From the NCBI GenBank assembly GCA_937967685.1, contig CALBTX010000135.1, forward strand, positions 1-12,673: a stretch of DNA of 12,673 nucleotides. The letters run 5' to 3'. Each line of letters starts with the position of its first letter. The first letter of the stretch is position 1. The notes beneath the pieces were generated by a model that was given only the letters and a program-made list of their open reading frames with translations, was not told the origin of the DNA and ran no database searches. The stretch is from an uncultured Bacillaceae bacterium (lineage in GTDB: Bacteria; Bacillota; Bacilli; Caldalkalibacillales; Caldalkalibacillaceae). Made by a program: the position numbers and the translations under genes. Positions 1-6,796 of this stretch are shown here, piece after piece.

Positions 1-941
1 CGGTTTTGTACCGCTCGACCGAAATTTTCAATCATCTCGCCGATGTCATCGGCTAAGCCGGTGATCGGTCGTCCCTCGAATATATTTTGTTCCATGTCGC
101 CCAGTTGATCCACCATATCCTGATCGGAGGAGACGTGAACCTGTTTGCCGTTCACCCGTTTTTCCACGGCTGAACGAACTTTGGCTTCAAGTTGATCCTT
201 GTCTTGTCCGTCCTCAGCCTCGATTCCTACAAGAATGTCATCATAATGGACGACAACGTGGGCATCGCGCACGCCGTCAATCGTTTGGCAACCTTGGGAA
301 ATGCGTTGAGCTAAGGCCTGGTTTTGATCATTTTGATCATTGCTGTCCGCCCTGCCGACACCAAACGGGCCTCCGCCATGTTCATAACGGTCCCGGGAAG
401 CTTCCATCCGGTTTCCAGTGCCGCCTAAGTTGGCACCGCCTCCCCGGATTCCATCATCGGTTTGGGCCCCATAACGTGCCGACCGATCCGTTCGGTTTTG
501 GACCTGGCCGTTCTGATCGGTGCCATACCAGTCAGTCCTTGTTTGACCGCCTCTTCGTCCATTGGTCATCCCTTGGTTTTGCTGATTAAAGAAACTCCGG
601 CCTTGCCTATTGAAAATACCCCGCTGGTTTCCTTGACGCTCGTTGCCAAACAAGCCGGTACCTCGGTCCTGCTGAGTCCCGATTTGCCTGTCCATCTGGC
701 CTTGAAGACCTGGGGCGGCATACGGCCGATAACGCCCGTCATTGCCGTACGTCCCAAAATTGTCGTAACGATTTTGTCCATACCCACGGACATTGTCCTG
801 TGTTCCGTATTGCTGATAATTGGCGCCGCGGTAACCTTGGTCATAATTGTACCCTTGTCGGGCTTCATCATCTGCCGGCGTGCAGGCGATGGCGGCTGAC
901 ATCGTTAAAGCTAAGGTTAAACCTAAAGCTGTTTTCTTCAT
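1..941 (-). CDS. YhcN/YlaJ-family sporulation lipoprotein, partial (C-terminus beyond window)
   Basis: The frame is open from an ATG at 941 to the left edge (313 codons, no stop), so the C-terminus is missing. A ribosome binding site (GAGGGGGTG) sits about nine bases upstream. Residues 1-20 form a lipoprotein signal peptide: MKK, a hydrophobic stretch, then A-I-A-C with the lipidation cysteine at 20. Residues about 25-205 are low complexity, rich in Gln, Asn, Gly, Arg, Tyr and Asp. Residues about 208-313 resemble the YhcN/YlaJ domain: an IDGVRDAHVVVHYDDILVGI stretch, then a KVRSAVEKRV helix and a VHVSSDQDMVDQL segment. Family members are spore-associated lipoproteins made in the forespore. 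In B. subtilis a related protein, CoxA, is encoded directly after safA; here two genes intervene, so this may be a CoxA equivalent (inference). The long Q/N/G-rich linker looks larger than in B. subtilis relatives. Confidence 0.82.
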   Translation of the reverse strand, partial: MKKTALGLTLALTMSAAIACTPADDEARQGYNYDQGYRGANYQQYGTQDNVRGYGQNRYDNFGTYGNDGRYRPYAAPGLQGQMDRQIGTQQDRGTGLFGNERQGNQRGIFNRQGRSFFNQQNQGMTNGRRGGQTRTDWYGTDQNGQVQNRTDRSARYGAQTDDGIRGGGANLGGTGNRMEASRDRYEHGGGPFGVGRADSNDQNDQNQALAQRISQGCQTIDGVRDAHVVVHYDDILVGIEAEDGQDKDQLEAKVRSAVEKRVNGKQVHVSSDQDMVDQLGDMEQNIFEGRPITGLADDIGEMIENFGRAVQN

Positions 942-965
942 TTAAAAAAGCACCCCCTCACCGTT

Positions 966-995
966 TAGAATGATGTGCGGAGGCGCCTTTCATCC
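966..995 (-). promoter_or_regulatory. Possible sigma-G promoter for the lipoprotein gene
   Basis: On the minus strand, GGATG (991-995) and CATTCTA (966-972) are separated by 18 bases. CATTCTA fits the sigma-G -10 pattern CATNHTA exactly, and GGATG matches four of five positions of a GHATR-type -35. The implied leader is short, about 17 bases, but still includes the ribosome binding site. Forespore expression would fit the YhcN/YlaJ family. The motifs are short and the call is tentative. Confidence 0.3.
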
Positions 996-1027
996 AGTTA
1001 AGTTTACCCTGCTCTGCAAAATCCCGA

Positions 1028-1774
1028 CTAAAAAACAGGCGGCTTGGGAGGAAGTGTCCGTTTATGCTCGGACTGCCTGTGCATGCGCTCAATCATCTCC
1101 CGCTCCCGGCTGGGAACAGCTTCTCCTTTCAAATAGCGGTCAACGACATCATAACTGAGTCCCAACTCTTCCTCGTCCGTTTGCCCTTCCCATAAACCGG
1201 CGCTTGGCGCTTTGTCAATGATTTCTTGGGGAACACCGACATAGCGGGCCCATTCCCGGACTTCGCCTTTCGTCAAATTGGCCAGCGGTACACAGTCCGC
1301 CCCGCCGTCGCCGTATTTTGTAAAATAACCCAAATGCCATTCCGCCGCATTGTCCGTGCCGACAACCAAATATTGATAATGCTGCGCAAGGGCATACAAC
1401 GTACTCATGCGCAATCTGGCCCTTAAGTTCGCATCAACCAAACGACTCTTGGCGGCATCTTCCGACCACTTTTCTGCTTCGGTGACCTGCCTGATCTCGT
1501 CCAAGAGCATGCCGTGAGTTTTCGTCAAATCAATGTGAACATGTTTCAAGCGAGCTGCCCGGACAACATGAAAAGCATCTTCTTCATCTTGTTGGTCACT
1601 TTTGCAAGGCATGATCACGCCCAAAGAATGGTCGGGACATGCTTTCTTGATCAAAAATGCCGCGAGTGCGGAATCGACTCCCCCGCTGACGCCCACTAAT
1701 AAGCCCCGGGCATTCGCTTTCTTTGTCAATGCCCTAAGCCAGTCCACAATAAAGTTAACTTTCTTTTCGAGCAA
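1028..1774 (-). CDS. nadE: NH3-dependent NAD+ synthetase
   Basis: This enzyme makes NAD+ from deamido-NAD+, ATP and ammonia, the last step of NAD biosynthesis, in the cytoplasm. The 248-residue product is of normal length for the short form that lacks a glutaminase domain. The PP-loop motif SGGVDS is at residues 30-35. Further family segments are NLRARLRM near 116, GTDNAAEW near 139, a YFTKYGDGGAD block at 150-160 and SAGLWEGQTDEEELG near 191. The frame can be extended to a GTG at 1783, but that GTG overlaps the AGGAGG site at 1783-1788, so the TTG at 1774, eight bases downstream of it, is the better start. The gene follows the spore kinase-like gene by about 80 bases with no visible terminator, so co-transcription is likely. 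B. subtilis has other NAD genes (nadB, nadC, nadA, niaR) next to safA, so the neighbourhood keeps an NAD theme. Confidence 0.93.
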   Translation of the reverse strand: MLEKKVNFIVDWLRALTKKANARGLLVGVSGGVDSALAAFLIKKACPDHSLGVIMPCKSDQQDEEDAFHVVRAARLKHVHIDLTKTHGMLLDEIRQVTEAEKWSEDAAKSRLVDANLRARLRMSTLYALAQHYQYLVVGTDNAAEWHLGYFTKYGDGGADCVPLANLTKGEVREWARYVGVPQEIIDKAPSAGLWEGQTDEEELGLSYDVVDRYLKGEAVPSREREMIERMHRQSEHKRTLPPKPPVF

Positions 1775-1782
1775 AGCTGCCA

Positions 1783-1788
1783 CCTCCT
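1783..1788 (-). promoter_or_regulatory. Ribosome binding site deciding the nadE start
   Basis: AGGAGG on the minus strand ends eight bases before TTG at 1774. An in-frame GTG at 1783-1781 overlaps this site and so cannot use it. The TTG is therefore preferred. Confidence 0.65.
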
Positions 1789-1856
1789 GTGCAAATCACC
1801 CGCCACAAACACGATCTCCTCACCACCGAAACCAACGGCAACGTCACTATACCGTT

Positions 1857-2864
1857 TTATTTTAGCACAGCCAGACATTGTTGAACAAACCGTTTCCTTT
1901 TTTCCCAATCATGCTCCATTCGCTTCAAATAGCGCCATGCGTTTTCCGGATGGTAACCGGTTTGGCGTTGGAAGACACCCAGCCATTCACGGAAAATATC
2001 CTGCGGATAAATTAACATGGCGTACAAAATATTGTCCTGAACGGTTTGGTGGGGATAACAGGCACGATACTCCGCAAGTGTTCGAAGGACGAGGTCATAA
2101 GACCAATCATGATAGCTCAGCACGCGATTCAAAAATTGGACGACATCCAGGAAGGGGGGAGCGTAATCAACCAAATCATAATCGATCAAATAATAAAATT
2201 TGGATTCGAGGACAAGAAAATTATGGGGGACGACATCCAGGTGAGCAATTTGGCGTTCCCACTGGGCTTGTTCTTCCAAATATAACAAGTACGCTTCCGG
2301 GATGTTTTCCAGCGCCGCTTCAGCCCAGCTGACCGCTTCGGTGCCCAGCCGCCGGATGATGGCGGAAATGCTTTGCTCTGCAAAGGATTCCTCTGTTTGA
2401 TCCAGCGTTTCTTTGAAAAGCTGCACACGCTTGGACCATTTTTCCAAAATGGAAGAGCGATACGGAATCATTTGCGGCTTGCCGTAAATCCCTCGGCCAT
2501 ATTGATGAAATGAGGCCAACAACCTAAAACCGTGCATCATTTCCGTCACATTCCCGGCTTGCAGCGCTCTGCCCGGAATAAAGGGCATGACCGCATACGA
2601 ACCGTTGCTGAACGAGTTATCACAGCTGCCCAGCAGATTGGGAAGAAACGGGACAATGCCTTTGGCCCCCTTTTCGGCCAGCTGCTGCAGGCATTTTTCC
2701 TGCCAGTGCAGCGCGCTTGCATCTTTAAAGCATTTCAGAATATAAAGATCATGTTTAGTATGGATGCAGTACACACTCCGTTCTTTCAATGCCTCCATTT
2801 GCTTGACGTCCTGGCCGTATCTTTCCTCAAAAGAATCTTTTAATTCTTGTTCCTTTTCGCCCAT
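1857..2864 (-). CDS. CotS/YutH-family spore coat kinase-like protein
   Basis: The product has 335 residues with an aminoglycoside-phosphotransferase/CotS-type kinase fold. Visible motifs are a candidate ATP-binding lysine at 44 (YILKCF), an AVMPFIPGRAL hinge near 91-101, the helix segment LLASFHQYGRGIYG (115-128), the catalytic-loop motif HLDVVPHN with H208, D210 and N215, and the metal-binding segment LIDYD (226-230). The catalytic residues look intact. CotS, YutH and YsxE of B. subtilis are spore coat or spore-associated members; I cannot say which is the closest, and the length is near that of YutH. GGAGG at 2873-2877 lies eight bases before ATG at 2864; an in-frame GTG at 2879 overlaps that site and is rejected. 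The gene lies just after the safA terminator and before nadE. A coat role is inferred from family and from adjacency to safA. Confidence 0.82.
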   Translation of the reverse strand: MGEKEQELKDSFEERYGQDVKQMEALKERSVYCIHTKHDLYILKCFKDASALHWQEKCLQQLAEKGAKGIVPFLPNLLGSCDNSFSNGSYAVMPFIPGRALQAGNVTEMMHGFRLLASFHQYGRGIYGKPQMIPYRSSILEKWSKRVQLFKETLDQTEESFAEQSISAIIRRLGTEAVSWAEAALENIPEAYLLYLEEQAQWERQIAHLDVVPHNFLVLESKFYYLIDYDLVDYAPPFLDVVQFLNRVLSYHDWSYDLVLRTLAEYRACYPHQTVQDNILYAMLIYPQDIFREWLGVFQRQTGYHPENAWRYLKRMEHDWEKRKRFVQQCLAVLK

Positions 2865-2881
2865 TCGGAGCACCTCCACAT

Positions 2882-2958
2882 AAAAAAGGCCTTATTTCAC
2901 ATCCTATTTGACAATGAAGCAAAACATGCTTCCTTCGACAAGGATGAGAAACAAGGCC
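2882..2958 (-). terminator. Intrinsic terminator after safA
   Basis: Read on the minus strand, GGCCTTGTTTCTCATCCT (2958-2941) pairs with AGGATGTGAAATAAGGCC (2905-2888) over 18 positions, with one mismatch and one G-U pair. Six T residues (2887-2882) follow directly. Inside the loop is a second hairpin, GAAGCA (2932-2927) with TGCTTC (2921-2916). The structure starts 16 bases after the safA stop. The U-tract ends only about 17 bases before the start codon of the next gene, which leaves no room for a normal promoter. Confidence 0.82.
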
Positions 2959-2974
2959 AGCCCATGTTGAGACG

Positions 2975-3856
2975 TTATTCATTTTCCTGTGAATCCGAAT
3001 CTGCATCCTCCCTTTTCATCTGCTGTTGACCTTTAAACGGTTGGTCGGCCCAATAACCTTGCTGGGCTCCGTGAGCCGGACCGGCATATCCCGGCGGATA
3101 GTGCATGGGCATATGCGGCATGCCGCCCTGATAGGGACCCCCATAATGAGGCATCTGCTGAGACCATGGATAAGCATGCTGAGCGCCGTAGTGCTGAGGC
3201 ATCACATGAGGTTGTGCACCATAAGCGGACGGTTGTGACGGCCCGCAACCACACCCTTTTGATCCGGCATGATATCCGTGACCAGGAGCTGGATGACCGT
3301 AAGTATGGCCTGGTCCACACTTTCCGACTTCATAAGGTGAATAAGCCGGTGGCGGCATATGCTTTTTCGGTGCCGGCGGTGGCGGCATGTAAGGTTTGGC
3401 TGCCTTAGGGGGCATCGGTTTGGGTGGCATCGGCTTCTTATATTCGTGTTTGGAGACGACTGGCTTTTTGTACATTTGTTCAATTTCCTGTTTTTGATCC
3501 ATTTCAATTTCAATCTTGATTTCCTGCAGCAATTGGGGCTGTTCTTCTTTCAACAATTTCTTCAGCACGTACGGAGCCACGTTTTTGATCAATTTTTTAA
3601 GCAGCTCGTAATCCGCTTCCTCTTTCGGCTGAACAACTTTCGGCGCTTCTTTTTTCGGAGCCGGCTTGGGCTTCTCTTTTTTGGGCGCTTCTTTCTTCGC
3701 TGCCGCCGAAGCAGGTATTTTAACCTTCATGCCGGGTTTAATATGGTCCGGATCCGCTAAGTGCGTATTAGCTTGTTTCAACGCTTCGAAATCGACTCCG
3801 TACTGCTCAGCCAATTTCCATAACGTATCTCCTTTTTGTACCACATGAATTTTCAC
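2975..3856 (-). CDS. safA: Spore morphogenetic protein SafA (LysM domain)
   Basis: SafA sits at the cortex-coat boundary of the forming spore, binds peptidoglycan through its LysM domain and recruits inner-coat proteins with SpoVID. Here 293 residues are encoded. LysM covers residues about 2-48 (HVVQKGDTLWKLAEQYGVD, then HIKPGMKVKIP). A Lys/Ala/Pro/Glu-rich linker covers 50-80, and a charged helical section 82-130. A low-complexity tail follows, rich in Pro, Met, His, Gly, Tyr and Gln, with a GCGCG cysteine cluster at 201-205. The tail ends in acidic residues. The start is GTG at 3856 with GGGAGGG ten bases upstream; the N-terminus agrees well with known SafA. It is shorter than B. subtilis SafA (387 residues). 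The gene sits 100 bases after pheB, whereas B. subtilis has pheA and NAD genes between them. Confidence 0.93.
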   Translation of the reverse strand: MKIHVVQKGDTLWKLAEQYGVDFEALKQANTHLADPDHIKPGMKVKIPASAAAKKEAPKKEKPKPAPKKEAPKVVQPKEEADYELLKKLIKNVAPYVLKKLLKEEQPQLLQEIKIEIEMDQKQEIEQMYKKPVVSKHEYKKPMPPKPMPPKAAKPYMPPPPAPKKHMPPPAYSPYEVGKCGPGHTYGHPAPGHGYHAGSKGCGCGPSQPSAYGAQPHVMPQHYGAQHAYPWSQQMPHYGGPYQGGMPHMPMHYPPGYAGPAHGAQQGYWADQPFKGQQQMKREDADSDSQENE

Positions 3857-3891
3857 GACGGATTTACCCTCCCTGTAAGCATCGTCTCTAC

Positions 3892-3899
3892 ATCCTATG
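3892..3899 (-). promoter_or_regulatory. Possible sigma-E -10 element upstream of safA
   Basis: CATAGGAT on the minus strand resembles the sigma-E -10 (CATANAHT, one mismatch) and is identical to the -10 assigned upstream of spoIVFA. The best -35-like piece (AAAAATATG at 3919-3927) lies 19 bases away, longer than usual. B. subtilis safA is sigma-E dependent, which makes a promoter here plausible, but the -35 is not convincing. Confidence 0.3.
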
Positions 3900-3955
3900 C
3901 CGGAATGGGCAAATTGCTCATATTTTTTTCCGTCTTTGTGAACTTCATGTCATTT

Positions 3956-4402
3956 TTATCCTTGGCCAACAACCACCACTTTCTGAACGCTGTCCAGCTG
4001 TTCCAGTCCGTCGGCGAACTGGGTGGCATCCATGTCCATTTGCGCCGTTTCGATGGAAACGACGACATTGGCCAGTCCTTGCAGAGGGATCGTCTGGTTG
4101 ATCGTCAACACATTGCCCCTGTTTTCGGCAATGTACCGCAACATGTCGGACAGGGCCCCGGCACGATGTTCCAAGTTGACAGAAATGGTCATGATTTGCT
4201 GTTTCATGGCAGCATTAAACGGAAAAACAGCATCTTTATATTTATAAAAAGCGCTGCGGCTCAAATTGACTTTCTGGGCCGCTTCCCTGGCGGTGGTCAC
4301 TTCCCCTCGTTCCAGCAACCTTTTCGCCTCTATCGTTTTACGAATTGACTCAGGAAGAATGTCCGAACGCACCAAATAAAACGTTTCCTTGTCATTGCTC
4401 AT
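3956..4402 (-). CDS. pheB: ACT domain protein PheB
   Basis: This 148-residue protein belongs to the PheB (UPF0735) family. The N-terminal part (residues about 8-60, with FYLVRSDILPESIRKT and LSRSAFYKYKDAVFPF) includes a helix-turn-helix-like stretch. Residues about 71-145 form an ACT domain (MTISVNLEHRAGALSDMLRY, INQTIPLQGLANVVVSI), a fold that usually binds amino acids. In B. subtilis, pheB lies between obg and pheA (prephenate dehydratase) and is often labelled chorismate mutase or a regulator; its biochemical role is not firmly known. ATG at 4402 is chosen because AGGGGG lies seven bases upstream; the frame can be extended to 4444 without a site. pheA does not follow here, so any regulatory partner must be elsewhere. 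Confidence 0.9.
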   Translation of the reverse strand: MSNDKETFYLVRSDILPESIRKTIEAKRLLERGEVTTAREAAQKVNLSRSAFYKYKDAVFPFNAAMKQQIMTISVNLEHRAGALSDMLRYIAENRGNVLTINQTIPLQGLANVVVSIETAQMDMDATQFADGLEQLDSVQKVVVVGQG

Positions 4403-4436
4403 CCCACTTCCCCCTGTCAAAAATGTAACGACCATT

Positions 4437-4466
4437 TTTATCAAATCGACCGAAAGAGCCTGTCAA
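4437..4466 (-). promoter_or_regulatory. Possible sigma-A promoter for pheB
   Basis: TTGACA (4461-4466, overlapping the obg stop codon) is followed on the minus strand by an 18-base spacer and GATAAA (4437-4442), which matches four of six -10 positions. It lies 35 bases before the pheB start. It could supplement read-through from spo0B-obg. Confidence 0.35.
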
Positions 4467-5743
4467 TCCCTGAATTCGAACTCATAGCCCAACAGGCGGA
4501 CGGTATCCCCGTCCTTTGCTCCCAGATCTCTTAAAGCCTGGTCAACGCCCATGTTGCGCAAAGTGCGGGCGAAACGCCGAACCCCTTCTTCATAGTTAAA
4601 GTTCGTCATTTTAAACAATCGCTCTACTTTCTCCCCTTTCACGACGAAAACATCATTTTCCTTGTACACGTCAAAGCCCTTGTCCTTTTCCGTCAACGTA
4701 TATGTCACATGATCATCCTGATCTTTCTTTTCCTCAAACGCCGTCTTTGGAACGGTCTCCAACAAATCGCTGACGGCATGGACAAGCTCCTTTACCCCAG
4801 CTTTTGTCACCGCTGAAATAGGGAAAATAGGCACGTCCCGTTTCATTTTGCGACGAAAGGCCGCTAAATTTTCCTCAGCCCGGGGCAAGTCCATTTTGTT
4901 GGCAGCGATGATTTGCGGCCGTTCAGCCAGGCGATCGTTATACCGCTTGAGTTCCTCGTTAATCTGCTCGTAATCGGTGTAAGGATCCCTTCCTTCGGCC
5001 GCGGACATGTCCAGGACATGAACAATCACCCGCGTGCGTTCAATGTGCCGCAAAAATTGGTGTCCCAGCCCCACACCTTCGTGCGCCCCTTCGATCAGTC
5101 CGGGCAAATCGGCCATGACAAAACTGCGCTCATCTCCAACATGGACGACACCTAAATTGGGAGTCAACGTCGTAAAATGATAATCAGCAATTTTCGGTTT
5201 GGCAGCCGAGACAACGGATAACAATGTCGATTTGCCGACGCTGGGGAAGCCGACCAGACCGACATCGGCCAACACCTTTAACTCCAGTCTCACCTGTCGT
5301 TCCTCTCCCGGTTCCCCATTTTCAGCCATGCGCGGAGCCGTATTGGTCGGCGTGGCAAACCGTGTATTTCCCCGTCCGCCTCGTCCGCCTCGGGCGATGA
5401 CAGCACGCTGTCCGTGACGCAGCAAATCGGCCAGCACCTCTCCGCTATCGTCGTCAATAACTGTCGTACCCGGGGGGACATGAACGACCAAATCTTCCGC
5501 AGCTTTGCCATGCTGATTTTTAGAGCGGCCATTTTCACCGTTAGGGGCTTTAAAATGCCTGTTGTAACGAAAATCCATCAGCGTATTCAGTCCTTCATCC
5601 ACCTCAAAGATGACGTCCGCTCCCTGTCCACCGTCACCGCCGGCAGGACCGCCGTTGGGCACGTATTTTTCCCGGCGAAAAGCGACCATTCCGTTTCCGC
5701 CGTCACCCGCCTTGACGTACACTTTCACTTCATCGACAAACAT
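4463..5743 (-). CDS. obg: Obg-family GTPase (ObgE/CgtA)
   Basis: Obg is an essential GTPase acting in large ribosomal subunit assembly and stress signalling, and in B. subtilis it is needed for sporulation initiation. All three domains are visible in 426 residues. The glycine-rich Obg fold covers 1-158 (AGDGGNG, GGPAGGDGGQG, GGRGGRGN). The GTPase domain covers about 159-330: G1 GFPSVGKS (165-172), switch-I TTLTP (191-195), G3 DLPGLIEG (212-219), G4 NKMD (282-285) and G5 SAV (310-312). The C-terminal OCT domain covers about 347-426. ATG at 5743 follows a GAGGTGA site that overlaps the spo0B stop (12 bases separate the genes), suggesting translational coupling as in the known spo0B-obg pair. 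Length and motifs are normal. Confidence 0.97.
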   Translation of the reverse strand: MFVDEVKVYVKAGDGGNGMVAFRREKYVPNGGPAGGDGGQGADVIFEVDEGLNTLMDFRYNRHFKAPNGENGRSKNQHGKAAEDLVVHVPPGTTVIDDDSGEVLADLLRHGQRAVIARGGRGGRGNTRFATPTNTAPRMAENGEPGEERQVRLELKVLADVGLVGFPSVGKSTLLSVVSAAKPKIADYHFTTLTPNLGVVHVGDERSFVMADLPGLIEGAHEGVGLGHQFLRHIERTRVIVHVLDMSAAEGRDPYTDYEQINEELKRYNDRLAERPQIIAANKMDLPRAEENLAAFRRKMKRDVPIFPISAVTKAGVKELVHAVSDLLETVPKTAFEEKKDQDDHVTYTLTEKDKGFDVYKENDVFVVKGEKVERLFKMTNFNYEEGVRRFARTLRNMGVDQALRDLGAKDGDTVRLLGYEFEFRD

Positions 5744-5755
5744 GCGATTCTCACC

Positions 5756-6334
5756 TCAAGCGTATATCTCGATGTTTAGACTGACCCAGTCTTGATTCTG
5801 TTCGCTTTTTACTAGCTTGCCCTTTTCAGAACAGATCGTTTCCCTTAACTGACCCAAACGCTCTTCCGTTTTGTCCATCTCCCACTTTCCCTTAAACTTC
5901 ACCGTCGTCATCAACCGCTCATCTGCTTCTCTAAACATGACCCAGAGGTGATTTTCCGCCTCCTCCTGACAGCCTTCTTCAATCAATCCCAACGTTTTTT
6001 GGAGAACGGCATAGAACGAAGAAAGGTTGCTTCGGCCGCGTGAAAATTGTTCAGGGTCGATATCGATCTGCACTTCAAGCTCAAATTTGTGGGGAAACAG
6101 ACGATATTTGTGCAAGAAATAGGCGAGGCAGGGATCACCGATCTGAAATAGCTGGGCCTCGCGCTCAGCCCGATCAACGATCTGATTCAAATACTGCTCT
6201 GCTTCGTCTATTTTCTTTAATGTCAGATAACCTTTAAGCAGTTGAATATGATTCAAAAAATCGTGCCGATAATATCTTAAATGTTGCAAAAATTCTTCTT
6301 TCAATTTCGTTTCTTCCTGTGGATCCAAGTTCAT
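5756..6334 (-). CDS. spo0B: Sporulation initiation phosphotransferase Spo0B
   Basis: Spo0B passes phosphate from Spo0F to Spo0A in the sporulation phosphorelay. It is a dimer with a helical hairpin and a degenerate kinase-like C-terminal domain. Here the phospho-acceptor histidine lies in YYRHDFLNH, residue 24 when counted from ATG at 6334, and the following QLLKGYLTLKKIDEAEQYL fits the second part of the hairpin. From ATG 6334 the protein has 192 residues, the same length as B. subtilis Spo0B. The GGGGG site at 6336-6340 is almost touching that ATG but is seven bases from TTG at 6328, so translation may start at codon 3. The frame extends upstream to 6457, but this would lie before the mapped promoter and inside the rpmA terminator. 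Overall sequence identity to B. subtilis appears low, as is usual for this family; position next to obg strengthens the call. Confidence 0.88.
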   Translation of the reverse strand: MNLDPQEETKLKEEFLQHLRYYRHDFLNHIQLLKGYLTLKKIDEAEQYLNQIVDRAEREAQLFQIGDPCLAYFLHKYRLFPHKFELEVQIDIDPEQFSRGRSNLSSFYAVLQKTLGLIEEGCQEEAENHLWVMFREADERLMTTVKFKGKWEMDKTEERLGQLRETICSEKGKLVKSEQNQDWVSLNIEIYA

Positions 6335-6335
6335 T

Positions 6336-6340
6336 CCCCC
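6336..6340 (-). promoter_or_regulatory. spo0B ribosome binding site favouring a TTG start
   Basis: GGGGG on the minus strand is one base from ATG (6334) and seven bases from TTG (6328), both in frame. Spacing favours TTG and codon preference favours ATG; the difference is two residues. Confidence 0.45.
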
Positions 6341-6371
6341 AATTGGAATCAAGTACCAAAAACTCACTCCC

Positions 6372-6380
6372 ATTATAGCA
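6372..6380 (-). promoter_or_regulatory. Extended -10 sigma-A promoter for spo0B-obg
   Basis: TATAAT (6372-6377), preceded by TGC, forms an extended -10 (TGnTATAAT) on the minus strand. No good -35 exists at 16-18 bases (AAATCC at 17), as extended -10 promoters allow. It begins directly after the T-tract of the rpmA terminator and gives a leader of about 30 bases. B. subtilis spo0B is known to be transcribed by vegetative sigma-A. Confidence 0.6.
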
Positions 6381-6381
6381 C

Positions 6382-6412
6382 AAAAAAAGCTGCCGGATTT
6401 TTGCCGACAGCC
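6382..6412 (-). terminator. Intrinsic terminator after rpmA
   Basis: On the minus strand GCTGTCGG (6411-6404) pairs with CCGGCAGC (6396-6389), with one G-U pair, around a seven-base loop. Seven T residues (6388-6382) follow. It separates the rplU-prp-rpmA unit from spo0B-obg. Confidence 0.85.
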
Positions 6413-6514
6413 TTCAGTCCATCTGACTTGTTGTAAGGAAGTACTTATGTTGGACAAGGGGCGTACGCTTTTTTACAGAAGGACGCACGCCGATTTGGTA
6501 CGAGTTTTCCGTGC

Positions 6515-6793
6515 TTAAACCGGATAGACGCTCACTTTTTTGCGTTTGCGTCCTTGACGCTCGAATTTGACAACACCGTCCGCCGTGGCAAACAAAGTGT
6601 CGTCTCCACCCTTGGATACGTTCATACCCGGGTAAATTTTCGTGCCCCGTTGACGGACAAGAATGTTCCCCGCCAAAACGTGTTGACCGTCCCCGCGTTT
6701 GACGCCAAGACGTTTGGAAATCGAATCACGTCCGTTTTTTGTACTTCCGACCCCTTTTTTCTGGGCAAAAAATTGCAGATTCATTTTCAACAT
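6515..6793 (-). CDS. rpmA: 50S ribosomal protein L27 (with cleavable N-terminal extension)
   Basis: L27 lies near the peptidyl-transferase centre of the large subunit. The 92-residue product begins MLKMNLQFFAQKKGVGS. In Firmicutes the first nine residues, ending in FF, are removed by Prp; this leaves the AQKKG tail that reaches the tRNA site. The body shows the invariant STKNGRDS, RQRGTKIYPG and GGDDTLFA segments. GAGGAGG lies across the end of prp, and the prp stop is three bases before the rpmA ATG, so translation is probably coupled. The gene ends the rplU-prp-rpmA operon. Confidence 0.98.
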   Translation of the reverse strand: MLKMNLQFFAQKKGVGSTKNGRDSISKRLGVKRGDGQHVLAGNILVRQRGTKIYPGMNVSKGGDDTLFATADGVVKFERQGRKRKKVSVYPV

Positions 6794-6796
6794 GAC

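Noticed and set aside
462..899. Plus-strand open frame of 145 codons
   Set aside because: It is antisense to the spore lipoprotein gene, has no good ribosome binding site, and its composition reflects the opposite coding strand.
3359..3760. Plus-strand open frame of 133 codons rich in Phe and Arg
   Set aside because: This is the shadow of the Lys/Glu/Pro-rich part of safA on the other strand.
3836..4348. Plus-strand open frame of 170 codons
   Set aside because: It runs antisense through pheB and the safA start, with no family-like sequence.
6335..6457. Longer Spo0B beginning at 6457
   Set aside because: It would begin upstream of the rpmA terminator and the spo0B promoter; the start near 6334 gives the family length.
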